Positions 1 to 7,354 of a stretch of 20,920 nt of DNA are shown one piece after another; position 1 is the stretch's first letter, and the number at the start of each line of letters is the position of its first letter. Made by a program: the position numbers and the translations under genes. Under the pieces are notes generated by a model. That model saw only the letters and a program-made list of their open reading frames with translations. It ran no database searches and was not told the DNA's origin. Origin of the DNA: a virus; IMG/VR virus record IMGVR_UViG_3300025889_001153, positions 1 through 20,920 of that record. One strand, given 5' to 3'.

Positions 1-1
1 C

Positions 2-316
2 CGCATTGGTGCGCCCCTCGGCGATCGCGGCGGCCTGACGTTATGGGGCGACAAACCCCAGGAACACCGGCTTTTAGCCGAGCATTTGACCGCGGAATTC
101 CCCGTGGAAGTCACCGGTCGGGGTCGGACGGTGTCGGAATGGAAATGTCGGCCGCATAAACCGGATAATCACTGGCTAGATTGTGCGGTAGGGGCGACCG
201 TGGCGGCGTCAACGCTTGGAATAGCGTTGCCAGGTACGGAAACCGTGGCAAAACCACGGCAAAAAGTGAGCTGGGCCGAAATCCAACGGCAAAAGCGGGC
301 TAGTTATGGCCGATAA
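2..316 (+). CDS. phage terminase large subunit, GpA family, C-terminal end (partial)
   Basis: An open frame enters from the left edge and ends at TAA 314-316, giving 104 visible residues. It carries a motif typical of the C-terminal nuclease part of GpA-type large terminases: RPHKPDNHWLDCAVGA followed by AAS, where the DNHWLD stretch supplies acidic residues of the nuclease region. The full protein would be the ATPase/nuclease motor that cuts concatemeric DNA and pumps it into the prohead through the portal. A TTG at 86 could be misread as a start, but the coding frame continues upstream of it, so this is a truncated gene and not a 76-residue ORF. The end overlaps the zinc-ribbon gene by 11 bp, and the portal follows soon after, which is the normal order. 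The family call is sound; only the missing 5' part is unknown. Confidence 0.85.
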   Translation, partial: RIGAPLGDRGGLTLWGDKPQEHRLLAEHLTAEFPVEVTGRGRTVSEWKCRPHKPDNHWLDCAVGATVAASTLGIALPGTETVAKPRQKVSWAEIQRQKRASYGR

Positions 317-488
317 TGGGATTATTTGCCCGCGTTGCGGCTGCGCGGACCTCCGCGTAACGCATACGGTGCGAAAACCAAATCAAATCACACGTTACCG
401 ACGGTGCAGGCATTGTCAGAAAAAGTTAATAACTTATGAAACAGCGCCAGAAAATGCTATTAGTAGCATTACTTTAAAAAAGTTGTAA
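306..488 (+). CDS. small NrdR-like zinc-ribbon protein
   Basis: A 60-residue protein. CPRC at residues 9-12 and CRHC at about 35-38 form a four-cysteine zinc ribbon, and the second knuckle runs into a LITYE stretch. This pattern resembles the N-terminal zinc ribbon of NrdR (CxxC...CxxCxxRFTTYE), but the ATP-cone domain of NrdR is absent. It probably binds nucleic acid. It overlaps the terminase stop by 11 bp and so is translated with the packaging genes. A role in transcription (like the small Ogr/Delta zinc proteins of P2-like phages) or in packaging is possible, but neither is shown. The 3' end is much more AT-rich than its neighbours and contains a small hairpin (453-470). The zinc ribbon is clear; the function is not. 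Confidence 0.7.
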   Translation: MADNGIICPRCGCADLRVTHTVRKPNQITRYRRCRHCQKKLITYETAPENAISSITLKKL

Positions 489-530
489 CTTTTCCTTCCC
501 ATGGTGCGCCCTATTGGTTACAGTTTGGGT

Positions 531-725
531 ATGGCAGACATTGCAGACACACTTGAAACGGTCGCCGGCCAACCTAAAGAGGTTCAGGTTGACGGCCAGA
601 TTGTAAAATCTCAAGACTTGGATCAATTGATCCGGGCCGACCAGTATTTGAAATCCAAGGATGCCGCAAGCAAGAAAACCTCAGGATTGAGGTTCGTAAA
701 GTTGTCCCAACCTTCAAGCGTGTAA
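531..725 (+). CDS. putative gpW-like head-tail joining protein
   Basis: A 64-residue protein if translation begins at ATG 531; an in-frame ATG at 501 would add ten residues. I prefer 531 because MADIADTLE looks like a normal N-terminus, although neither start has a convincing ribosome-binding site. It stops one base before the portal ATG at 726. Small helical proteins in this slot between terminase and portal in GpA-type phages are usually gpW-like connectors. The pattern of a short helix, a V-DGQ-V hairpin and then DLDQLIRADQYL fits that class. In lambda, gpW sits beneath the portal and is needed before tails can attach. The assignment rests on size, position and general pattern, not on a strict motif. 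Confidence 0.5.
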   Translation: MADIADTLETVAGQPKEVQVDGQIVKSQDLDQLIRADQYLKSKDAASKKTSGLRFVKLSQPSSV

Positions 726-2141
726 ATGCTAAACTGGTTGAGAAAACTTATCCAGCCAACAACGCGGACCATCCGGCGGCCCGTTCGCGCACGTTATGAC
801 GCGGCGCAGACAACCGATGAGAATCAAAGGCACTGGGCGTACTCCGATTCACTTTCGGCCAAGTCGGCAAACACGCTTACAATCCGGCAAACACTACGCA
901 ACCGGGCCCGGTACGAGTTCGCTAACAATGGCTATTGTCACGGGCTCATTATTACCCTGGCGAATGACCTGATTGGCACAGGGCCGAGGTTGCAGGTACA
1001 AACCGACGACGCCGATTACAATCGGGCCGTCGAATTGGCCTGGAGCAACTGGACGGCGGCGGTCGGCCTGGTCGACAAATTGCACGTAATGACCCAGGCG
1101 AAAAAGCGGGACGGTGAAGCGTTTGCGGTTTTCGTCACAAACGAAACCTTACCAAACCCTGTCCAAATTGACCTTCGACTAGTCGAGTGCGATCAAGTGA
1201 CCACGCCTACAGGAATGCTACCGTCGATCAATGACGATGGGCTAGTATTTGACGCCTCGGGCAATGTCGTTGGCTTTCACGTGTTGCGGTTTCATCCCGG
1301 CGATACCTATTCCGGCACGTTGAATGAGTTTGACACGCTACCGGCCCGAAGTGTTATTCACTGGTTTCGGGCCGATCGGCCTGGTCAATTTCGCGGCGTT
1401 CCGGAAATCACGCCGAGCCTACCTTTATTCGGTCAACTTCGGCGGTATACCCTGGCGACCCTGACGGCCGCCGAAACCGCCGCCAACTTCGCCGCCGTTC
1501 TCGAATCACAGGCCCCGCCTGATGGCACAACCGAGGAACCGACCCCGTTTGAAACGCTCGAAATCGAGCGCGGCATGATGACCACGTTACCCGCCGGGGC
1601 CAAGTTGTCGCAGTTTGCCGCGCAACATCCAACAACTCTTTACCAGGAGTTCAAGCGCGAACTTCTCAAAGAAATCGGGCGGCCGTTGTCGGCCCCGTTC
1701 AACGTCATTTCCGGGGATAGTTCGCCTTACAACTATTCATCGGCCCGGCTGGATCATTTGCTCTATCGCCAGGCCCAGCGGGTCGAGCGGGACCATTGCC
1801 GGCGGATCGTACTTGAACGGGTCTTTCAAGCGTGGGTGGATGAGGCGCAAATGGTTCCGGGTCTGTTACCGTCCAGGCCCGGGACCAGCGCCGATTTGCC
1901 GCGCGATTGGATTTGGCCCGGGGCCGAGGCCATCGACCCAGAGAAGGAAGCAAAAGCCGACACGGAACGCCTGGGCAACAACACAACAACCCTGGCGGAG
2001 ATCCTTGCCGGGTACGGGCAAGACTGGGAAAGTTTTCTCCGGCAACGGGCCCGTGAACAACAACTGATTACTGAACTTGGACTAGGGAGCAGCAATGGCG
2101 CGACTAGCAGCCAAAATGCAGCCAATCAACCTAACGGCTGA
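726..2141 (+). CDS. phage portal protein, lambda (GpB) family
   Basis: 471 residues, close to the usual 480-530 of lambda-type portals. The N-terminus is basic (RKLIQPTTRTIRRPVRARYDAA). It is followed by the family signature region: R-R-RYEFANNGYCHGLI...LANDLIGTGPRLQ at about 57-90, then a core containing DGEAFAVF, LVECDQV and a QFRGVPEI stretch near 220. The C-terminal part includes GRPLSAPFNVISGDSSPYNYSSARLDHL, which is strongly conserved in this family, with FQAWVDEA after it. The protein forms the dodecameric ring at one capsid vertex, docks the terminase and guides DNA. It begins directly after the gpW-like stop, and its last 47 bases overlap the start of the protease-capsid fusion. High confidence. 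Confidence 0.93.
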   Translation: MLNWLRKLIQPTTRTIRRPVRARYDAAQTTDENQRHWAYSDSLSAKSANTLTIRQTLRNRARYEFANNGYCHGLIITLANDLIGTGPRLQVQTDDADYNRAVELAWSNWTAAVGLVDKLHVMTQAKKRDGEAFAVFVTNETLPNPVQIDLRLVECDQVTTPTGMLPSINDDGLVFDASGNVVGFHVLRFHPGDTYSGTLNEFDTLPARSVIHWFRADRPGQFRGVPEITPSLPLFGQLRRYTLATLTAAETAANFAAVLESQAPPDGTTEEPTPFETLEIERGMMTTLPAGAKLSQFAAQHPTTLYQEFKRELLKEIGRPLSAPFNVISGDSSPYNYSSARLDHLLYRQAQRVERDHCRRIVLERVFQAWVDEAQMVPGLLPSRPGTSADLPRDWIWPGAEAIDPEKEAKADTERLGNNTTTLAEILAGYGQDWESFLRQRAREQQLITELGLGSSNGATSSQNAANQPNG

Positions 2142-4188
2142 ATCGGTTGAAATGGATCTGGTCGCGGCCGCAACCGGGGCCGACGGCGGCCTTAAGCGGT
2201 TCACCATGACCGCCTACACCGGCGCGGCAATGCAGGTGGCGTATTATCAGCACCCTGTAGTGATCGACCTGGCGGGAATGAAGATCAAAGCTGCCAGGAA
2301 ACCAATTCTTAGGGACCATAACCCGGCGCAAATCGTAGGACACACGGACGCCGTTAGGGTCACGGATGGCCCGACGCAATCCCTGCAAGTTACCGGCGTC
2401 ATTTCCGGTACGGGGCCGGCGGCCCGGGAAGTCGTCGACCTGGCGGCGAACGGGTTTCCCTGGCAGGCGTCGGTAGGGGCCTCGGTCGATCGGATTGAAT
2501 TTGTTGAGCGGGGTCAATCGGCCAACGTCAACGGGCGATCTTTTTTCGGCCCGTTGTACGTCGCCCGAGCAACTGAACTCGGAGAAGTTTCCTTTGTACC
2601 TATCGGAGCGGACAACAACACCACGGCAAATGTTGCAGCACAACACAAAACCGGAGTAAACATGGAATTTGAAAAGTATTTACAGGGGGCCGGGTTTGAC
2701 CCCGACCAACTTACCGACACGCAACGGGCGTTACTTCACGCGGCTTTTCAAGCCGGTCATTCCAAGGCGCCGGCCCCGGTGGCAACGCCGGCCCCGGCGT
2801 CGTCGTTGGATGAAACCTTTGCCCGACTCAAAGCAGAAAAGGAACGTGAAGAACGCGTGGCCAGAACTTGCCAGGCCGCAATTCAGGCCGGGGCCAACAT
2901 CGAGGAAATCGAACGCCTCGGCCGGGCCGCCGTGGAAAATAATTGGGACCTTAACCGGGTCGAGCTTGAAGCGCTCCGGCTGACCAGGCCGGCCGCGTCA
3001 AGGTTTTCCGGTGGGGTGATCTCCCGGAGTTCCCGGGCGGCATCGCCCAAGGTGATCGAGGCCGCCGTGCTGTCCGCGGCCAGGTATGAACACCTTGAAC
3101 GGGACTATTCGCCCGAGGTACTGGAAGCCGCGAACGAGCAATGGCGTCACGGGCTCGGCCTGGGCGAACTTGTATTGACGTTCGCGCGGAAGAACGGCTA
3201 CCAGGGTTTAACCTTATCCGGTGGCCTGGCGTCGGCGTTGCGGTCGGCCTTTGAACCGCGAGATATGGATATTCGGGCCAGCATCGACGGGACCTCAAGC
3301 TATAGCATCAGCGGCATCCTGTCGAACGTCGCCAACAAGTTTTTACGGGTTGGTTTCGAGTCAGTCGAGCAATCCTGGCGACCCATTACCGCCATTCGGG
3401 CCGTCCGCGACTTCAAGCAAATTTCTAGCTATACGCTTACCGGAGCCATGGTTTATGAGAAGGTTGCACCGGGCGGGGAAATCAAACACGGTAGCCTGTC
3501 CGAGGAAACCTACACTAATAAGGCCGATACCTACGGCCGCATGATCGGCATCGACCGCCGGGACCTGATTAACGACGACCTGGGGGCCCTGTCCTCCGCC
3601 GGCCGTCGCCTGGGACGCGGCGGGGCTCTGAAACTGAATGACGTTTTCTGGACGGAGTGGCTGGACAACTCATCCTTCTTCACCTCGGGCAACGCGAACT
3701 ACATTTCGGGAGCCACGACCAATCTTTCCAGCGAAGGTATGCGGGCTGGCCTGGAGAAGTTCCGCAAACTGACCGACCCGGACGGTATGCCGATGGGCCA
3801 TACGCCGCGTTACCTGGTGGTTCCTCCGGAACTTGAAGTTATCGCCATGGAATTGTTCACGTCGACCAACTACAACACCGGCGGCGCCGCGACGACCGAG
3901 AAGGTTCCGAACCGAAACATTTTCGCCGGGAAATATCTTCCCGTTGTGAGCAATTACCTCAGCAACTCGAGCTATACCGGGTACAGCACGACGGCTTGGT
4001 ATTTGGTCGCCGACCCGGCCGACGTTCCGGTCATTGAAACCGTGTTTTTAAACGGCGTGGAGTCGCCTACGGTTGAAAGCGCCGAGGCGGAAATGAACCA
4101 ACTCGGAATATACCTTCGCGGTTACCATGACTTTGGCGTCAAGAAACAAGAAAAGCGCGGCGGCATCAAATCCAAGGGCGCGGCCTAA
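2095..4188 (+). CDS. prohead protease / scaffold / major capsid fusion (Mu gpT-like capsid domain)
   Basis: 697 residues, joining what are often separate genes. Residues about 10-185 look like an HK97-type prohead protease: DHNPAQIVG with His75, FPWQASVGA with Ser126, and ELGEVSFV near 161-168. Residues about 190-320 are helical and charged with an Ala/Pro linker, as expected for a scaffold or delta domain. Residues about 325-690 match Mu gpT-like capsid proteins (YGRMIGIDRRDLINDDLGAL, KLNDVFWTEWL, PRYLVVPPELE), an HK97-fold shell protein. The start lies inside the portal gene behind a GGGAG. An in-frame ATG at 2662 (Met190) has GGAG five bases upstream and would give a 508-residue scaffold-capsid product. 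The protease domain probably cuts itself and the scaffold during maturation. Confidence 0.88.
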   Translation: MARLAAKMQPINLTAESVEMDLVAAATGADGGLKRFTMTAYTGAAMQVAYYQHPVVIDLAGMKIKAARKPILRDHNPAQIVGHTDAVRVTDGPTQSLQVTGVISGTGPAAREVVDLAANGFPWQASVGASVDRIEFVERGQSANVNGRSFFGPLYVARATELGEVSFVPIGADNNTTANVAAQHKTGVNMEFEKYLQGAGFDPDQLTDTQRALLHAAFQAGHSKAPAPVATPAPASSLDETFARLKAEKEREERVARTCQAAIQAGANIEEIERLGRAAVENNWDLNRVELEALRLTRPAASRFSGGVISRSSRAASPKVIEAAVLSAARYEHLERDYSPEVLEAANEQWRHGLGLGELVLTFARKNGYQGLTLSGGLASALRSAFEPRDMDIRASIDGTSSYSISGILSNVANKFLRVGFESVEQSWRPITAIRAVRDFKQISSYTLTGAMVYEKVAPGGEIKHGSLSEETYTNKADTYGRMIGIDRRDLINDDLGALSSAGRRLGRGGALKLNDVFWTEWLDNSSFFTSGNANYISGATTNLSSEGMRAGLEKFRKLTDPDGMPMGHTPRYLVVPPELEVIAMELFTSTNYNTGGAATTEKVPNRNIFAGKYLPVVSNYLSNSSYTGYSTTAWYLVADPADVPVIETVFLNGVESPTVESAEAEMNQLGIYLRGYHDFGVKKQEKRGGIKSKGAA
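2652..2664 (+). promoter_or_regulatory. internal ribosome-binding site and in-frame ATG (nested capsid start)
   Basis: GGAG lies at about 2653-2656, five or six bases before ATG 2662, in the same frame as the protease-capsid fusion. The start falls exactly at the border between the protease domain and the scaffold-like region. Lambda C/Nu3 uses the same kind of nested start to make scaffold in excess. Use of this start is inferred from position and spacing only. Confidence 0.5.
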
Positions 4189-4206
4189 TACTGGGAGAAA
4201 ATAACA

Positions 4207-5175
4207 ATGGCACTTGAAGCGTATTACAAGCAAGAGGGGTGGATGAGGGACTACACTCCCGACGCCAACCTAACCGGCGGAACGGTAATACAGATGGCCG
4301 ACGGAACCGCCGGCGTTGTGGTTACCGATACAGACTCGGGCAAACTTGGCGCGGTTCGCGTCGCCGGACATTTCACCGTGCCGAAAACCTCGGGCGTAGT
4401 CATTCTGGACGGCGGCCAGGTCTTTTGGGACCATTCGGCAAATGAGGCGACCTATCGACAGGTCAGTGACCGGGATTTTTATTTAGGCACGGCCGTAGGT
4501 GACGCAGCCAGCGCATCTACGACAATGGTTGTAGACTTTAACCGCCGGCCACACTACAAGGTCGATTTCTCCGCCGATAGCGTTGCCAACTCGGTCATCG
4601 TCGGCACGGCCGCCGCGGGCGGGTTCGGATATCCGATAAGAAAGGGCGGCGGCAATAGTTTCCTTATCACGTCGACAAATGAAGCACAAAAAGCCGACCT
4701 GTTAAGCGTTCAGGGCTGGGCAACCGGAGCAAATGCGATCGTCGAGGGCGCTTTCCGTGTTGTTTCGGACGGGTCGGGCACGGCAACCGACGTTAACCTA
4801 GGCTGCGCGTCGGCGACTCATGCGACCGATGCCGACTCGATCGCCGAAAGCGTGTTCATTCACTTGAACGGGAACGAAGCGAACATCTACGCCGAAAGCG
4901 ACGACGGGACGACCGAGGTCGCCGCGACCGATACGACCATTGACTATACCGAAGGGTCGGCGTTATCGACCCGGGTAGAGTTCTGGATGGATATGCGCGA
5001 CCCGGCGAGCGTCAAGATCTACATTAACGGCGCCCAGGTGTTAAGCGGGTCAACCTTCAACGTGTCGGCCGCCGTCGGGCCCTGGTTCCTTTTGGCGCAC
5101 ATTGAAAAAACCGCGTCAACGGATACCTACGAACTGTCGGTCGACTGGCTCCGCGTTCGGACCTCGGAGAAGTAA
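4207..5175 (+). CDS. capsid cement protein (DUF2190-like) with C-terminal lectin-like domain
   Basis: 322 residues. Residues about 1-112 have the DUF2190 cement/decoration pattern: YYKQEGWMRDYTP, GGTVIQMADGTAGVV, GKLGAVRVAGHFTVPK, then GGQVFWD. Proteins of this family stud and stabilise the outer capsid. Residues about 115-322 are an added beta-rich part with features of a concanavalin A/LamG jelly roll, such as FAVESVF-like strands, RVEFWMDMRDPASVKIYINGAQVL and a closing VDWLRV. Ordinary cement proteins are near 110-130 residues, so this one is a fusion that may display a carbohydrate-binding domain on the head. A GGGAG precedes the ATG. Its stop overlaps the next start (TAATG). The cement call is firm; the lectin-like fold is inferred. 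Confidence 0.75.
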   Translation: MALEAYYKQEGWMRDYTPDANLTGGTVIQMADGTAGVVVTDTDSGKLGAVRVAGHFTVPKTSGVVILDGGQVFWDHSANEATYRQVSDRDFYLGTAVGDAASASTTMVVDFNRRPHYKVDFSADSVANSVIVGTAAAGGFGYPIRKGGGNSFLITSTNEAQKADLLSVQGWATGANAIVEGAFRVVSDGSGTATDVNLGCASATHATDADSIAESVFIHLNGNEANIYAESDDGTTEVAATDTTIDYTEGSALSTRVEFWMDMRDPASVKIYINGAQVLSGSTFNVSAAVGPWFLLAHIEKTASTDTYELSVDWLRVRTSEK

Positions 5176-5537
5176 TGGCCAACATGGTTTTAACCGGAAT
5201 GTCTGTCCTGGCCGAGCAGATTGGAACCCACGCGTCGAATACGGTCACGTATTCACGCGGGGGCCAGTCGGTTAGCCTGGCGGCCGCCCCGGGAAGAACG
5301 AACTACCGAATCGCCGACGATTACGGGAGCCGGCTTGAGTACGGCGATAGGGATTATGTTATTCAGGTTGCCGTACTCAAACTGGGCGGAGTGGCGACCA
5401 GGCCGGAAGTTGGCGACCGAATAACCGAGGCCGACGGATCTATCTATGAGGTTCTGACGGCGTTCGGCGAATCGGCCTGGCGGTATAGCGACCCGCAAAA
5501 ATTCGCCTACCGTGTCCACACAAAAAAGGTCGGGTGA
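5175..5537 (+). CDS. head-tail joining protein (gpFII / head-closure-like)
   Basis: 120 residues. It starts at the ATG overlapping the cement-protein stop. The pattern of a YSRGGQSVSL strand near 26, then YGDRDYVIQVAVL, PEVGDRITEADGSIYEVL and a closing HTK matches the small beta-barrel head-closure proteins (lambda gpFII and the related Gifsy-2 type) that bind below the portal/gpW ring and form the docking surface for the tail. Its place directly after the head proteins and before the tail-completion genes supports this. The last base of its TGA is the first base of the next ATG. Confidence 0.65.
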   Translation: MANMVLTGMSVLAEQIGTHASNTVTYSRGGQSVSLAAAPGRTNYRIADDYGSRLEYGDRDYVIQVAVLKLGGVATRPEVGDRITEADGSIYEVLTAFGESAWRYSDPQKFAYRVHTKKVG

Positions 5538-5968
5538 TGGCGGCCAAAATCGTAACCCTGGCGAATGAAATCGTGTCTCAGTTGAACACGGATTTTGTTG
5601 GGACATTTACGGCCGTCAGAAGTTACCGGCCGGCGGCCAAACTGGATGACCTGGCGACCGTCGCGGTAACCGTTGTTCCAAAAAGCATGGAATATCAGCC
5701 AATGTCGCGGTATTTCGAGCAGGTCGATCACACAATAGAAATCGGCGTGCAACAGCGCGTAGCGACGACGGCCGACATTGACAACAAAACCGATCTGGTC
5801 GAGCAAATCGGCGAAAGCCTACGCCGATCGGTATTCACTTCGGGGGCCGATAAATTTCACGTTCTAACTGTCGAGGTTTCCCCGTTGGTTGCAATTGAGC
5901 ATTTGGACGAACTTAACGTCTTTTCCTCGGTCGTTACCGTCACAGCGCGGGAGGCCCGAGCAACATGA
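5537..5968 (+). CDS. tail terminator / tail completion protein (gpU-like)
   Basis: 143 residues from ATG 5537, which overlaps the upstream TGA by one base; GTG 5534 one codon earlier is also in frame but less likely. The N-terminal helix (ANEIVSQLN), the following strands (AVTVVPKSMEY), the DHTIEIGVQQR strand and the helix DLVEQIGESLRR are typical of small alpha/beta tail-terminator proteins that stop tube growth and join tail to head. The order head closure, terminator, tail completion, tube fits. Sequence signatures in this class are weak, so the call leans on gene order and fold pattern. Confidence 0.55.
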   Translation: MAAKIVTLANEIVSQLNTDFVGTFTAVRSYRPAAKLDDLATVAVTVVPKSMEYQPMSRYFEQVDHTIEIGVQQRVATTADIDNKTDLVEQIGESLRRSVFTSGADKFHVLTVEVSPLVAIEHLDELNVFSSVVTVTAREARAT

Positions 5969-6417
5969 GTTACGCTTTCGACCTGGCACTAAAGAACGCG
6001 AAGAAGAACTTTTTTGACCGGGCGGCCGTTGTCCGGGCCGTGACCTCGGCCAACGCGAAAAACCTACGCCGGGTTGGGGCGTATATCCGCACAAGAGCAC
6101 GGTCAATAATAGGCAAGCCAAAAAAAGGAACCTCGGCCCCGGGCAAGCCGCCTCATTCGCACGTCGGGACCTTGAAGCGGTTCATCTTCTTCGGCCTTGA
6201 CCAACGGAAAGAGTCGGTCGCCATCGGTCCGGTGTTGGTCAAAGCCAATACCCAAACGGCTCCAAAGGCCCTGGAGTTTGGCGGGCCCTCGGTCGGGATC
6301 AGTCGAGGCCAACGCAAGGTAAGAAACATACGGGCCCGGCCGTTCATGCGGCCGGCGCTCGAGGCTGAACGGAATAACATTCCTGAAATTTGGCGCAATA
6401 GCGTGAAAGCGAGGTGA
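5965..6417 (+). CDS. tail completion / minor tail protein (HK97 gp10 or lambda gpZ-like)
   Basis: 150 residues, starting ATGAG across the upstream stop. An N-terminal helix leads to RRVGAYIRTRARSII, a basic segment GKPKKGTSAPGKPP, then LKRFIFFGLD and VAIGPV strands, LEFGG near 123 and a final RARPFMRPALEAE helix. The layout helix, APG-PP-H motif, strand, LEFGG and ARPFMRPAL is characteristic of the HK97 gp10/gpZ-type proteins that finish the tail for attachment. Four bases separate it from the tail-tube gene. Confidence 0.65.
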   Translation: MSYAFDLALKNAKKNFFDRAAVVRAVTSANAKNLRRVGAYIRTRARSIIGKPKKGTSAPGKPPHSHVGTLKRFIFFGLDQRKESVAIGPVLVKANTQTAPKALEFGGPSVGISRGQRKVRNIRARPFMRPALEAERNNIPEIWRNSVKAR

Positions 6418-6420
6418 TAA

Positions 6421-6858
6421 ATGGCAGTCGTCGCGGGATTAAATTGCAAACTTTATCGCAATACTGGCACTTACGGGTCGCCGACGTGGAACGAAATAGT
6501 CAACGTCCGGGACGTAACCCTTAATCAGACCTCAGATTCTGCCGACGCCTCGAAGCGCGCTTCCGCGTTCAAAATAAACGTGGCAACGCTCAAAGATTTA
6601 AGTTGTAATTTTGAAATGGTATATGTGAGCGGCGACGACGACTGGACTACGCTTAAGACCGCATATTACGGGTCGACCGTAATCGAGTTCGCGGTTCTGA
6701 ACGGCGGGTCGGCCGTGTCGGGTACGCTTGGAGTACGGTTTTCCGCGCAGGTGAAAGACTTCACGATTTCACAGGGACTAAACGACGTCGAAAAAGCTGC
6801 TGTAGTGTTGACCGTTGCTCAGTCGAGCAATGACCCTAGCGAGATGACCGTTGCCTAA
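6421..6858 (+). CDS. major tail tube protein
   Basis: 145 residues, beginning MAVVAGLNCKLYRNTG. WNEIVNVRDVTLNQTSDSADASKR around residues 24-47 resembles the loop and strand of siphovirus tube proteins, and the rest alternates beta strands (CNFEMVYV, VIEFAVL, LGVRFSAQVKDFTISQ). It would form stacked hexamers making the tail tube. It is followed at once by the tail-assembly chaperone and tape measure, the fixed order for long-tailed phages, and there is no sheath gene nearby, so the tail is probably non-contractile. Stop and next start overlap as TAATG. Confidence 0.7.
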   Translation: MAVVAGLNCKLYRNTGTYGSPTWNEIVNVRDVTLNQTSDSADASKRASAFKINVATLKDLSCNFEMVYVSGDDDWTTLKTAYYGSTVIEFAVLNGGSAVSGTLGVRFSAQVKDFTISQGLNDVEKAAVVLTVAQSSNDPSEMTVA

Positions 6859-7349
6859 TGCGGACATTCTGTGACAATCGCGGCCGCGTTTGGACCCTGG
6901 TTATAAACGTAGCCGCACTGAAAAGAGTAAAAGCCGCCGTAGGCGTCGACTTGGTCGCGTTAATTGAAGACGGGTTCAAGGGGTTGGACCTTTTGACCCG
7001 CCGCGACGTCATCCAGTTTGTCGACACGCTCTATGTTTTGTGTCGCGACCAGGCGGAGGCGGCCAAAGTTAGTGATGAGGACTTCGGGGCCGCGTTGTTT
7101 GGCGATTCACTCGCGGCCGCAACTGACTCGTTCATCGGTGAGCTAGTGGATTTTTTCCCTCAGGCACAGAGGGAAGCGATGACCAAGGCCCGAACCAAGA
7201 TGGGCCTAGTAGAGAAAATGGCAATGGCCCGGGCGATGAAAGCGCTAGAAGAGATCTCGGAGGAAGAAGTTCTGAAGTCACTCGAGCAATCTATGAGGCC
7301 GCCGGAATTATCGGAATCGACCCCGGCCCCTTCACCTGGAGAGAAATAG
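6858..7349 (+). CDS. tail assembly chaperone (gpG-like, upstream frame)
   Basis: 163 residues, mostly helical and acidic, located between tail tube and tape measure where gpG-type chaperones lie. The start overlaps the tube stop. These chaperones coat the tape measure and recruit tube subunits and are not in the virion. The end of the frame (PPELSESTPAPSPGEK) is low-complexity, whereas the -1 frame underneath reads YEAAGIIGIDPGPFTWREIVW and continues into the next ORF. A share of ribosomes therefore probably shifts by -1 before about 7292 to make a longer gpGT-like product. I see no textbook slippery heptamer. Confidence 0.6.
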   Translation: MRTFCDNRGRVWTLVINVAALKRVKAAVGVDLVALIEDGFKGLDLLTRRDVIQFVDTLYVLCRDQAEAAKVSDEDFGAALFGDSLAAATDSFIGELVDFFPQAQREAMTKARTKMGLVEKMAMARAMKALEEISEEEVLKSLEQSMRPPELSESTPAPSPGEK

Positions 7350-7354
7350 TCTGG

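Noticed and set aside
2-316. independent 76-residue gene starting at TTG 86
   Set aside because: The coding pattern continues upstream of 86 to the window edge and matches the end of a GpA terminase, so the TTG is internal.
1615-2067. 150-residue open frame on the plus strand inside the portal gene
   Set aside because: Out of frame with a well-supported portal protein, with Arg/Pro/Gly-rich translation typical of a GC-rich shadow frame.
2131-2646. 171-residue open frame on the minus strand
   Set aside because: It lies wholly inside the clearly coding protease-capsid gene, has no recognisable motif, and GC-rich genes routinely leave such open antisense frames. The same applies to the minus frames at 8315-8740, 5253-5606 and 16602-17051.
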